Source: DASTPP01 sp035762175 (GTDB taxonomy: Bacteria; Myxococcota_A; Polyangia; Polyangiales; Polyangiaceae). From it: a stretch of DNA of 30,770 nucleotides. The DNA is taken from positions 1 to 30,770 of the forward strand of contig DASTPP010000240.1 of NCBI GenBank assembly GCA_035762175.1. The letters run 5' to 3'. Position 1 is the first letter of the stretch, and the number at the start of each line of letters is the position of its first letter. Below, piece by piece: positions 8,809 through 16,051 of this stretch. Both the position numbers and the translations under genes were made by a program. The notes beneath the pieces are model-generated. The model made no database searches. It was not told the DNA's origin and saw only the letters and a program-made list of their open reading frames with translations.

Positions 8809-9420
8809 ATGTCCAACCGAACCCTGCACCGTCGCATGCTCCGCACCCTGGCCCTGTCCCTCGTCGCGGCCTCCCACATCCTGATGCCGCAGTTCGCCAC
8901 GCCCGCCCAGGCCGGCAACAAAAGAAGGGAGTTGCACCCTGGCGACACGGTCAAGCTCAAGACAACCTGGGGAGACGGCTACGTCCTCAACTTCGGCGGG
9001 ACGGAAGGCTACGACGACCCGTTCGCAAAGATCCATTGGAATACCAGTTGGGATCTCCCCAACCGGTTCGAGGTATCGACTCCCCACACGGAGGGCCTGA
9101 ATTGGCGGATGCTGAAGAACCGGTGGTCCGGAAAGTGCCTCGCCGCCAAGCAGGTGTTGAACCATGGCTCCGTCACCCAGGAAACCTGCAACTCGGCGGA
9201 TGCGACACAGTTCTGGGCGGGGCAGTGGGGAGCCGGAGAGTCGGCTTGGTTTCGCAATCTGGCCCACTACCGGGCGGGCCTGAACACCGTCATGACCCAG
9301 ATGGACGGTCCATTCGTCGGTTCCCCGGTCACGATGGAAACGCTGATCCCCGAATACAACACGCAAGAGTGGTTCGTAGAAACCTGCTTGGTCAACGGCG
9401 TCGAGCAACAGTACTGTTGA
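8809..9420 (+). CDS. Secreted ricin B-type (beta-trefoil) lectin-like protein
   Basis: The ATG at 8809 has a GGAG SD 8 bases upstream. The 203-residue product starts with a signal peptide of about 36 residues (MSNRTLHRRMLRT, hydrophobic core, cleavage near PAQA-GN). The mature domain looks like a ricin-type beta-trefoil: WRMLKNRWSGKCLAAKQ, a central TQETCNSADATQFWAGQW with a QxW-type motif, and a final TQEWFVETCLVNG. Ricin-type domains bind sugars. Paired cysteines fit an exported protein. The gene is clearly less GC-rich than its neighbours, with codons such as AAA, GAA, ACA and GTA that are rare nearby; this suggests recent acquisition. It stands alone between two spacers. Confidence 0.75.
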   Translation: MSNRTLHRRMLRTLALSLVAASHILMPQFATPAQAGNKRRELHPGDTVKLKTTWGDGYVLNFGGTEGYDDPFAKIHWNTSWDLPNRFEVSTPHTEGLNWRMLKNRWSGKCLAAKQVLNHGSVTQETCNSADATQFWAGQWGAGESAWFRNLAHYRAGLNTVMTQMDGPFVGSPVTMETLIPEYNTQEWFVETCLVNGVEQQYC

Positions 9421-9794
9421 GCGATGTCGGGTCGCCCCGCAGGGTCTTTTAGTTTGACGTGGGCGTGAGGCCGAGCCGACCGATCGCCCCGACGGCCTCG
9501 GCGGTAACGTACCGAGTCGCCGAGGCGAGACGCGCGCGGCCGGCGCCGCGCCGCAGGTCGAGCGCCGCGGTGCGCAGGGCCGTGAAGGCGTGTGGGGCGT
9601 GAAGCGAGCGCCGGCGGCGAGCGCCTTCACCGAAGACGAGGCCCGTCGACGTCCTGCAGAAGCGGGCGGACGGCGAACGGGCGGCGCCGACGTCGCCCCC
9701 GCGGTCGCACCCCTGGCCACCCCATCTAGGCAACCGAACGTCGCCCGCAAGCCTCCATTATCCTGGGGTCAATCCTAGGGTACCGGAGGCCCCC
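9421..9794. other. Intergenic region before first LuxR gene
   Basis: A 374-base gap. A 95-codon minus-strand frame (9449-9733) has no recognisable domain and no good start, so I do not call it. The last 40 bases are less GC-rich (CATTATCCTGGGGTCAATCC) and probably carry the promoter of the downstream regulator. Confidence 0.45.
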
Positions 9795-10655
9795 ATGACC
9801 TTCCTTGCGACCGATGACGTGCGTGCCCTCTTGCGCCTGGTCGGCGAGGTGCGCGAGCTCGGCGACGACCCGACCACCTGGCGCCGGCACGCGCTCGAGG
9901 GGCTCAGCCGCCTCTGCGGCGCGCGCGCCGGCTCCGCCCTCGAGCACTGGCTCCCGGGCGATCTCGACGCCGTGACCGCCCTGCCCCCCTGGGCGTTCTT
10001 GCCCCGGCCGCCCACGGCGCAGGGCGAGAAGGGCATCTACGTCGCCCAGAACCTCGGCGTCGGCTACGAGAGCCCCCGCGCCGAGAAAGAAATCCACGCG
10101 GCGAAGCAAGACCAGGCGAATAACCCCGCCTGGCCGGCGCTCCGCGCGTGTTGCATGCGGCCCTGCACGCGGACGCGGCGCGAGCTCGTCGACCGTCGCG
10201 TCTGGCAGCGCTCGCTCCAGTTTGCGCGGCTGCGCGAAGCCGGCAAGGTCGGCGAGTACCTGGTGTCGTTCCAGCCCGTGCCCGCGCTCGGCTTGGTCAA
10301 CATCCTGGGTCTCTTTCGCGGCCCCGACGAGCCGCCCTTCACCGAAGAGCAGGCGGCGGTGGTCGCGCTCTTTCACGACGAGCTCGGGCGCGGCTGGCGC
10401 GCGGCGCCGCTGGCGCAGGTCGCCGCGCTGCCGCCGCGGCAGGCGGCGGTCATGCGCCTCCTGCTGCAGGGCAAGCGCGAGAAAGAGATCGCCGACGAGC
10501 TCGCCATCGCCCAGGGCACCGTGCACCAGCACGTCGCGGCGCTCTACCGCCGGCTCGGCGTCTCGAGCCGCGGCGAGCTCGCCGCCTTCGCTGCTGCCGC
10601 CGAGCGCCGCTCGGGGCCGAAGCTCGTCCGCACGGAGGGGCCCCGCCGCCGATGA
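9795..10655 (+). CDS. LuxR-type transcriptional regulator, copy 1
   Basis: The 286-residue protein starts at an ATG with a GGAGG SD 5 bases upstream. Residues 1-60 are an alpha-helical start (DVRALLRLVGEVRELGDDPTTWRRHALEGL) and residues about 60-195 are a GAF-like sensor region. A C-terminal LuxR/GerE HTH lies at about 207-270: LPPRQAAVMRLLLQGKREKE, then IADELAIAQGTVHQHVAALYRRLGV, with the ELAIAQGTVHQHVA helix-turn-helix. It lacks a receiver domain, so it is a one-component regulator with an unknown signal. Its sensor region has Cys residues (CCMRPC) absent from copy 2. It is a paralogue of the gene at 11131 and probably arose by duplication. Confidence 0.85.
   Translation: MTFLATDDVRALLRLVGEVRELGDDPTTWRRHALEGLSRLCGARAGSALEHWLPGDLDAVTALPPWAFLPRPPTAQGEKGIYVAQNLGVGYESPRAEKEIHAAKQDQANNPAWPALRACCMRPCTRTRRELVDRRVWQRSLQFARLREAGKVGEYLVSFQPVPALGLVNILGLFRGPDEPPFTEEQAAVVALFHDELGRGWRAAPLAQVAALPPRQAAVMRLLLQGKREKEIADELAIAQGTVHQHVAALYRRLGVSSRGELAAFAAAAERRSGPKLVRTEGPRRR
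10419..10587 (+). repeat. 169-bp near-identical segment, copy 1 (HTH region)
   Basis: This segment matches 11743-11911 with only two mismatches (10457/11781 and 10567/11891). It encodes the LuxR HTH of the two paralogous regulators. Confidence 0.9.
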
Positions 10656-10800
10656 ACGAAAGCGAGCCGAGCGCGGTGGTCGAGGCGCGAGGCCGCGGCC
10701 AAGGTGAGAGCGCCGCCGATTGGGTGCCGGGCGACGGAGTTGGTCGCCAGACGGCGTCTAGGTAGTCCATCGAGGGGTCACGTCGTGTGCGCTTAGAGCC

Positions 10801-10822
10801 GGGCCCGCCCGTCGACGGGCCC
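10801..10822. terminator. Hairpin GGGCCCG...CGGGCCC followed by AAAA
   Basis: A perfect 7-bp stem with an internal GTCGAC palindrome and an A-run after it. It could end transcription on the minus strand, or mark the end of the first LuxR transcript. Confidence 0.4.
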
Positions 10823-10954
10823 AAAACGGCGCTTCAGCAGCCGAAATTGGCTGTCAAAGCCTTGCGCTTGGCGCACCCGCACGCGCGCCCCGCTCCAGTA
10901 TTCGCGGCGGCGTGACTACCGGTCGGGCCGTGCGGTACCCTGTCCCTTGACCTA

Positions 10955-10974
10955 GGGGGGGCTCGAGCCTCCCC
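10955..10974. promoter_or_regulatory. Palindrome centred on GGCTCGAGCC
   Basis: The perfect 10-bp core at 10960-10969 is extended by GGGG/CCCC arms with one G-T pair. It lies just after a TTGACC hexamer (10947-10952) and about 160 bases before the second LuxR gene. It may be an operator or a hairpin. Confidence 0.35.
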
Positions 10975-11130
10975 GAAGCTTCGTAAAAACCGGGCGCAGG
11001 CCCCATCAAAGTCTGGCGCGGTCGGCCGGCGTGATATCCTTCGCGCCCGCCCACGTGCCCTTGGGTCGGGGCGCCGATGGCGTCTCGATGGGCCATCGGC
11101 GAATCGTCCATCAGTGCTGGAGGGGGGGAC

Positions 11131-11970
11131 ATGACGACTGTCTTGGTAGCGAACGACGTGCAAGAGCTCTTGCGCCTGGTCGGCGAGGTGCGCGAATTCG
11201 GTGACGACCCGACCACGTGGCGCCGGCACGCGCTCGAGGGCCTCCTGCGCTTGTGCGGGGCGCGCGCCGGCGCGTTCGTCGAGCACTGGCTGCCCCGCCG
11301 TAGCGTTGCGCCCCGCCTGGCCTTCTCCGGGGGCCTGGCCGCTCGGCGCCATGCGAACGGAACCACGGCGGTGTGCGCGGTCGAGCCCGGCCCCGAGGGC
11401 GTACGCAGGCACGGGCCCGTCGCCCCGGGTGTCGCCTCGGCGCTCGACCTGGCCTGCCCCTCGCTGTTCGCGGGCTTCTTTCGCCCCTTGGTCACCGCCC
11501 GACGCGCCCTCGCGGACAACCTGGCTCGGCGGCCCTCGTCCCATTACGAAATTACGACGGCCGAGGCGCCGGGGGGCGAATACTTGTCGTCCTACCAGCC
11601 GGTACCCGCGCTCGGCGTGATCGACAGCGTGCATCTCTACCGTGGGCCCGGTGAGCCCCCCTTCGGCGACAATCAGGTGACGGTGCTAAAGCTCTTTCAC
11701 GACGAGCTCGGCCGCGCCTGGCGCACCGCCCCCGCCGCGAACGTCGCCGCGCTGCCGCCGCGGCAGGCGGCGGTCATGCGTCTCCTGCTGCAGGGCAAGC
11801 GCGAGAAAGAGATCGCCGACGAGCTCGCCATCGCCCAGGGCACCGTGCACCAGCACGTCGCGGCGCTCTACCGCCGGCTCGGCGTCTCGAACCGCGGCGA
11901 GCTCGCCGCCTACGCCGCCAGGGCCGCGCGCCGCTCGGGGCCGAGCTTCGCCAGGGCCGCCGGCCTCTAG
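11131..11970 (+). CDS. LuxR-type transcriptional regulator, copy 2
   Basis: ATG 11131 is preferred over the upstream in-frame ATG (11077) because it has a GGAGGGGGGG SD 2 to 10 bases upstream and aligns with the start of copy 1 (MTTVLVANDVQELLRLVGEV). The product has 279 residues: the same N-terminal helix, a diverged sensor region (residues about 60-190, sharing only GEYLxSxQPVPALG and LFHDELGRxWR with copy 1), and an almost identical LuxR/GerE HTH. Both probably bind the same DNA site but answer different signals; that is an inference from identical recognition helices. Stop is TAG. Confidence 0.85.
   Translation: MTTVLVANDVQELLRLVGEVREFGDDPTTWRRHALEGLLRLCGARAGAFVEHWLPRRSVAPRLAFSGGLAARRHANGTTAVCAVEPGPEGVRRHGPVAPGVASALDLACPSLFAGFFRPLVTARRALADNLARRPSSHYEITTAEAPGGEYLSSYQPVPALGVIDSVHLYRGPGEPPFGDNQVTVLKLFHDELGRAWRTAPAANVAALPPRQAAVMRLLLQGKREKEIADELAIAQGTVHQHVAALYRRLGVSNRGELAAYAARAARRSGPSFARAAGL
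11743..11911 (+). repeat. 169-bp near-identical segment, copy 2 (HTH region)
   Basis: Partner of 10419-10587; two mismatches in 169 bases, while the middle of the two genes is strongly diverged. Confidence 0.9.
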
Positions 11971-12025
11971 CTGCCCCCTCGAAACGGCAACCGTCCGACC
12001 GTTTTGACCCCGCGACGGGCTTCGA

Positions 12026-12098
12026 CAACGGTCGAAGGGCTCGCTCGGGCCCGCACCGGGCTCGGGGGCAACGGTCGAAGGGCTCGCTCGGGCCCGCA
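12026..12098. repeat. 30-bp direct repeat pair
   Basis: An identical 30-base segment starting CAACGGTCGAAGGGCTCGCT occurs at 12026-12055 and 12069-12098, separated by 13 bases. Confidence 0.9.
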
Positions 12099-12116
12099 TG
12101 TGCCCTCGAACGAAGG

Positions 12117-12232
12117 GTCGCGCCTGGGGGCGAGCTCGCGGCGGGCTTTGGGCAAGGGTCAGACTGCGCGACCGGGCCCGCGAACGCCCGGTGACGTCGC
12201 GCTTGGGGGCGAGCCCGCGGCGGGCTTCGGGC
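12117..12232. repeat. 37-bp imperfect direct repeat pair
   Basis: Segments starting GTCGCGC(C/T)TGGGGGCGAG at 12117 and 12196 run in parallel for about 37 bases with three differences. Confidence 0.75.
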
Positions 12233-12306
12233 GAGAGGCAGGCTCGGCCCGAGCAGAGCGACCTCGACGGCTCTGGGGCCGGGGCGCGCCGCGCCCGCCC
12301 GAGGCC

Positions 12307-13377
12307 TCAGCCCCCGGTGGGCGGCGCGGCGACGTCGGGCTGCAGCTTCACGTTCACGAGCACGGGCACCGCGTGGCAGCCGGTCGCGTCGAGCTCGACC
12401 CCGATGTCGCTCGCCTCGGACGTCAGGTACCCCGGCTTGCTGACCCGCAGGTCGAAGACGCCGGCCCGGTCGGGCCCGCCCGTCCACGAGCAGTCGCCGT
12501 CGGGCTCGGCGCGGGGCGTGAGGGTGCCGACGAACGCGCCCTTCTCGAGCACGACGACCTGGGCGTCGCACACCTCGTTGAAGTTCTCGTCGCGGACGTC
12601 GAGATCGAAGGGCTCGACCAGGGCCGTGTCGCAGGCCTGGCCCGAGCGCTCGAGCCGCACCGAGACCCTCGTCGTCTTGACGTGGGTACAGTTGCCGATG
12701 CCCCCCGGGGCCTGAAAGCCGCCCTCGACGACCACGTCGCGCAAGACCACGGTGTCGTAGCCGGGCTTGGCGACGGTCACCTCGAAGGTGCCCGGGGTCT
12801 CGATGGGGCCCTGCCAAAAGCAGCCGTCGGGCGAGGCCGAGAGCGCGACCACGGTCGCCTGAAAGGCGCCGTCGCGCACCGTCACGGTCGCGTCGCAGGC
12901 GGGGCGCCCGAGCTCGTCGCGAATGTCAAAATCGAACGACGGGAACGCGGCGGCGTCACACGCTTCGGGCCGCACGCGCGTGAGCTGCATGTCGACCTCG
13001 GCGGTGTCGACGTGGCAGGCGTCGGGCCCCTTCGAGACGACGACGTTCGAGCGCGTGGCCGTCAGATACCCCGGCTTCGTGACGGTGATCTCGTAGTTGC
13101 CGGGCCGCTCTCCGATGCCGTACCACGTGCACGAGGGCCCCGCCGGGTTCGACGACTCGAGCTGCCACTGGGCCGAGCCGTCGCGCACGATCACCGTCGC
13201 GTCACAGACCGGGGCGCCCCGCTCGTCGCTCAGCCGCAGGGCAATCGAGTGCTTTAGAATGAGGGGGCACATGCGGGGCGGGTCGTCGAAGTCATCGCCG
13301 GGGACACTCTCGACGACGACGCACCCCCCCCCGAAGACGCCCAACCCGACGAAAGCCAACCATAGAGCGCTACGCAT
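12307..13377 (-). CDS. Lipoprotein with three carboxypeptidase-regulatory-like repeats
   Basis: The start at 13377 gives MRSALWLAFVGLGVFGGGC, a classic lipoprotein signal; ATG 13392 and TTG 13405 are in-frame alternatives without a better SD. The 356-residue product has three units of about 95 residues. Each begins with (L/F)xLxxRDExxxxxCDAxVxV, has a Cys near the middle (SCTWYG, GCFWQG, DCSWTG), then a GxxxxxVxKPGYxT strand and a final Cys followed by a beta strand. This is the fold style of CarboxypepD_reg/Ig-like repeats of surface proteins. The regular Cys pattern suggests one or two disulphides per repeat. Function is unknown. Confidence 0.8.
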   Translation of the reverse strand: MRSALWLAFVGLGVFGGGCVVVESVPGDDFDDPPRMCPLILKHSIALRLSDERGAPVCDATVIVRDGSAQWQLESSNPAGPSCTWYGIGERPGNYEITVTKPGYLTATRSNVVVSKGPDACHVDTAEVDMQLTRVRPEACDAAAFPSFDFDIRDELGRPACDATVTVRDGAFQATVVALSASPDGCFWQGPIETPGTFEVTVAKPGYDTVVLRDVVVEGGFQAPGGIGNCTHVKTTRVSVRLERSGQACDTALVEPFDLDVRDENFNEVCDAQVVVLEKGAFVGTLTPRAEPDGDCSWTGGPDRAGVFDLRVSKPGYLTSEASDIGVELDATGCHAVPVLVNVKLQPDVAAPPTGG

Positions 13378-13600
13378 GCCCGGTGCACCCATCAACTTTC
13401 GGGCCAAGCGGCGAAGGCGGCGCCCCGGCCGCCGGGCCGAGCGCGGCGACCGTCGGCCATGGCCCCCGTGTCAGGGCTGGCACAGCGGGTGGCCAGGCGC
13501 CCCTATCAAGGGGGCCTGACGCACGCTTCGAACCACGCGGCGGCTCGGCTCGCTGCCGGCCCGCCTCGAACGCCCCTGCGCCGTGAGCGGGGGACACCCC

Positions 13601-13629
13601 TTGACTAATTAGGACTCCTAAGTTAGAAC
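13601..13629 (+). promoter_or_regulatory. Sigma70-type promoter TTGACT-17-TAGAAC of the MarR gene
   Basis: TTGACT (13601-13606) and TAGAAC (13624-13629) are separated by 17 bases in a locally AT-rich stretch. The expected transcription start is at about 13636, directly at the ATG (13637), and no SD is present, so the mRNA is probably leaderless. Confidence 0.6.
13609..13621. promoter_or_regulatory. Palindromic operator TTAGGA-C-TCCTAA
   Basis: A perfect 13-base palindrome lies between the -35 and -10 hexamers, flanked by CTAA and TTAG. Its position fits autorepression by the MarR protein encoded just downstream. Confidence 0.65.
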
Positions 13630-13636
13630 TCTTTTC

Positions 13637-14296
13637 ATGGGCCGTACGCGCCTGCGCTTCTTCGACGAGAACTCCGAGCCGGTCCCGCGCCGCATCGCGA
13701 CGGGGTTGCACAAGCTCGGGCTGGCGATGAAGCAGCAGACCTGGCTGCAGGCGGCCGAAGATGGGCTCTCGCCGACGCAGGGGCAAATTCTCGCGGCGCT
13801 CGCGGCGGGGGCGGCCTTGACCGCGACCGACCTGTCGCAGCAGCTCGGCGTCACGCTGCCGACGGTGAGCGACTCGGTGCGGGTGCTGGTCGACAAGGGG
13901 CTGGTCGAGCGCCGGCCCGACCCGCGGCACCCGCGGGCGAGCCTGCTCGGGCTGACGGCGCCGGGGCGGGCGCAAGCGGCGCGGGCGCGGTCGTGGCCCG
14001 AGTTCCTCGCGACGGCGGTCTCGGCGATGTCCGAGCCCGAGCAGGCGGCGTTTCTGTTGGGGCTGGTGAAGATGATTCGCGCGCTGCAAGAGAGCGGGCA
14101 GATACCGGTCAATCGCATGTGCGTAACTTGCACGCACTTCCGGCCGAACGTGCACGAGGGCCGTCTGCCGCACCACTGCGCCTTCGTCGACGCGCCGATG
14201 GCGGCGCACCACCTGCGGCTCGACTGCGGCGAGCACGTCGAGGCGCCCGAGGCCGACCGCGCGGCCACCTGGGCGAGGTTCCTCACGCCGGGCTGA
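13637..14296 (+). CDS. MarR family regulator with Cys-rich C-terminal tail
   Basis: This 219-residue protein has a MarR winged helix-turn-helix at about residues 35-130: LSPTQGQILAALAAGAALTA, then TDLSQQLGVTLPTVSDSVRVLVDKGLVERRPDP with the DPRHPRASLLGLT wing. After the dimerisation helix comes a tail at about 160-210: CVTCTHFRPN, then PHHCAFVDAPM and LRLDCGEH. This CxxC...HHC...C spacing suggests a bound metal and possible redox or NO sensing. This tailed MarR type occurs in other proteobacteria. The start is the first ATG after the promoter and seems leaderless. It likely regulates itself and perhaps the protoglobin gene downstream. Confidence 0.88.
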   Translation: MGRTRLRFFDENSEPVPRRIATGLHKLGLAMKQQTWLQAAEDGLSPTQGQILAALAAGAALTATDLSQQLGVTLPTVSDSVRVLVDKGLVERRPDPRHPRASLLGLTAPGRAQAARARSWPEFLATAVSAMSEPEQAAFLLGLVKMIRALQESGQIPVNRMCVTCTHFRPNVHEGRLPHHCAFVDAPMAAHHLRLDCGEHVEAPEADRAATWARFLTPG

Positions 14297-14382
14297 GCTG
14301 AGCGGCGCCGACGAGGGGGGCCGAGGCGTCCCCGTGTCCTGAACGGGCGGGGGGCGAGGGTGGGGCTCTCCCTGCCCGAAGA

Positions 14383-14661
14383 ACCAACCCGCCGGGCGGA
14401 GCCTTGTCCGCCCGCCAAACCAACCTCCGGGGCGGAGCTTTGTCCGCCCGTCGAGCCAACCTCCGGGGCGGAGCTTCGTCCGCCCGTCGAGCCAACCTCC
14501 GGGCGGAGCCTTGTCCGCCTGCCGAGCCAACTTCCGGGCGGAGCCTTGTCCGCCTGCCGAACCAACCCGCCGGGCGGAGCTTCGTCCGCCCACCAAACCA
14601 CCCCCGGGGCGGAGCTTCGTCCGCCCGGAGAGACCACCCGCCGGGCGGAGCTTTGTCCGCC
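14383..14661 (+). repeat. Array of eight ~35-bp hairpin repeats
   Basis: Units start near 14383, 14419, 14455, 14491, 14526, 14561, 14597 and 14632, with lengths 35-36 (last one shorter). Most contain GGGCGGA, a GC(T/C)T(T/C)G loop and TCCGCCC, a 7-bp stem-loop, followed by a spacer like ACCAACCTCC. There are no unique spacers. The array ends just before the SD of the protoglobin gene, so it would lie in its 5' leader or in the MarR-protoglobin spacer. The rest of the gap (14297-14382) holds nothing I recognise. Confidence 0.9.
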
Positions 14662-14678
14662 GTGAGGAGACGACCACC

Positions 14679-15263
14679 ATGACTATCCCCGGATACACGT
14701 ATGGCACCGCCTCGGTTTCGCGCTCGCCGGTGACGCTCGCCGAGTTCGAATTGATGAAGCAGAGCGTGCTCTTCGGCGACGACGACGTCCGGTATCTACG
14801 CGCCTCGCACGACGTGCTGAAAGACCAGGTCGAGGCGGTGCTCGACGTCTGGTACGGGTTCGTCGGCTCGCAGCCGCACCTCTTGGCCTCGTTCACCGGC
14901 AAGGGCGACGGCCGGCCGCTCGCCGACTACCTCGGGGGCGTGCGCCGGCGCTTCGGGCAGTGGGTGCTCGACACCGCGCGCGCCGAGTACGACCAGGCCT
15001 GGCTCGATTACCAGCACGAGATCGGCCTGCGCCACCACCGCACCAAGAAGAACCAGACCGACCGCGCCCCCTCGACCGCGATCGTGCCCTTCCGCGACCT
15101 CTTCGCGCTCATCTTTCCGGTCACGTTCACGCTGAAGCCCTTTCTCGCCAAGAAGGGGCACTCGCCCGACGAGGTCGAAAAGATGTACGCCGCGTGGGTC
15201 AAGTCGTGCCTGCTCCAGGTCACGCTCTGGGCCCACCCTTACGTCAAAGACGGCGACTTCTGA
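14679..15263 (+). CDS. Protoglobin
   Basis: The 194-residue protein starts at ATG 14679 with a GAGGAGA SD 8 bases upstream. It begins IPGYTYGTA and ends LWAHPYVKDGDF, both hallmarks of protoglobins (the single-domain relatives of globin-coupled sensors). The middle has LAEFELMKQSVLFGDDDVRYL and WLDYQHEIGLRHH; the proximal heme His is expected in the YQHEIGLRHH segment. Protoglobins bind O2, CO or NO in the cytoplasm. It may be controlled by the upstream MarR protein, whose Cys tail could sense a related signal; this link rests on position only. Confidence 0.9.
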   Translation: MTIPGYTYGTASVSRSPVTLAEFELMKQSVLFGDDDVRYLRASHDVLKDQVEAVLDVWYGFVGSQPHLLASFTGKGDGRPLADYLGGVRRRFGQWVLDTARAEYDQAWLDYQHEIGLRHHRTKKNQTDRAPSTAIVPFRDLFALIFPVTFTLKPFLAKKGHSPDEVEKMYAAWVKSCLLQVTLWAHPYVKDGDF

Positions 15264-15404
15264 GCGGCGCGGGGCCCGCTCACGCCGCCCCGCGGCGGCG
15301 ACGGGGGATCAGCTCGGGAGGGCGCCCCGCGAAAGGCGATGAACCCCGGGCCCGGATCGAGGGCCCCGCGGTCGCTGGACCCAGGTTCGGGGTCGACACC
15401 CACT

Positions 15405-15418
15405 AAAGTGGTCACTTT
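15405..15418. terminator. Bidirectional hairpin AAAGTG-GT-CACTTT
   Basis: A 6-bp stem with A- and T-runs lies between the convergent protoglobin and XRE genes and overlaps the XRE stop codon. It could end both transcripts. Confidence 0.55.
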
Positions 15419-15840
15419 TTGTTGAAGTCTTGTGGCAGACTGTCGTAGATCTCCTGCAGCTCCTTGGCCCGGGCGATCCACTCACGTACTCCCCAAGGTT
15501 CGGCCGGCCGCTCGGCTCGCAAGGCGACGCGGACGGGCTGGGCGATGCGATCCCCGAGCAACGTGAGGGCCTGAACGAGGGCCGGCGGATCGGGCGAGGG
15601 CATCTGGGGCCCCGAACCGGGCAACGGCTCGCCCTCGCCGCTCATCAACCACTGCAGATCGATCTCGGCCGCCGAAGCGATTTTCTGCGCCGTCGAAAGG
15701 GTCAGGCCGCGCGTGCCCCGGTCACCCTTGATCAACAAGGAAATGTAGTTCGCGCTCACGCCCGACTTGGTCGCCAGATCGCGCTGCGACCAGCCCTTGT
15801 TGGTCAAGATCCAAGCGATCCTCTGGCTGAGCTCGACCAC
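15412..15840 (-). CDS. XRE family HTH regulator
   Basis: The 142-residue product has an N-terminal Cro/C1-type helix-turn-helix at residues 6-65: RIAWILTNKGWSQRDLATKSGVSANYISLLIKGDRG and a following TLSTAQKIASAAEIDLQWLMSG. The C-terminal half is Pro-rich, then a helix (GVREWIARAKELQEIYDSL). Such proteins usually repress themselves or a linked gene. It is convergent with the protoglobin and divergent from the small gene at 16052, whose upstream region holds a CTCTAGAG palindrome. The ATG at 15840 gives the natural family start. Confidence 0.85.
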   Translation of the reverse strand: MVELSQRIAWILTNKGWSQRDLATKSGVSANYISLLIKGDRGTRGLTLSTAQKIASAAEIDLQWLMSGEGEPLPGSGPQMPSPDPPALVQALTLLGDRIAQPVRVALRAERPAEPWGVREWIARAKELQEIYDSLPQDFNKK

Positions 15841-15894
15841 CCTTGGCGCCTACCCGGGGTGGCCGCACCCGAAAACAACAACTACGGTTGACGA

Positions 15895-15908
15895 AATCTC
15901 TAGAGTTT
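15895..15908. promoter_or_regulatory. Candidate XRE operator around CTCTAGAG
   Basis: A perfect 8-bp palindrome (15898-15905) is extended by AA/TT on both sides with one mismatched pair. It lies in the AT-rich spacer (about 15870-15965) between the XRE gene and the divergent small gene, about 55 bases from the XRE start. Confidence 0.45.
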
Positions 15909-16051
15909 GCATGCTCGCCTGATGATCGACCAACCGAGAGAAATTGGTAAGAGGGTAGGCTTTGCATGGTTCAGCCTGAGTTCCCTTGCCGGGCGCTCGG
16001 GCCAGGTTCGAGGGGTCTCGGCGAGGCGCTTGGCCGAGGGGGGGGCATGAG

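Larger units (their letters stand above)
10656..11130. other. Intergenic region between LuxR paralogues
   Basis: A 475-base gap without a supported gene. It holds two hairpins (10801-10822 and 10955-10974) and a less GC-rich stretch near 10980-11040 that likely contains the promoter of the second regulator. A 37-codon frame at 10652-10765 overlaps the first regulator's stop but has no recognisable features. Confidence 0.5.
11971..12306. other. Repeat-rich intergenic region
   Basis: A 336-base gap between convergent genes (LuxR copy 2 and the minus-strand lipoprotein). It is filled with short direct repeats and no supported gene. Confidence 0.6.

Noticed and set aside
9449..9733. 95-codon minus-strand frame
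   Set aside because: No recognisable family, no SD, unusual composition; possible remnant but not supportable.
10652..10765. 37-codon ORF overlapping the first LuxR stop (ATGA)
   Set aside because: The overlap is suggestive, but the peptide has no features and no downstream partner.
12004..13257. 417-codon plus-strand frame
   Set aside because: Antisense to the three-repeat lipoprotein; starts in repeat DNA; no domain.
13473..13490. TGGCAC-containing sigma54-like site near the MarR gene
   Set aside because: Ten bases after GG there is GG instead of GC, so the -12 element is missing.
14383..14661. CRISPR-like array
   Set aside because: Units are contiguous, vary in sequence and have no unique spacers; no cas gene is near.
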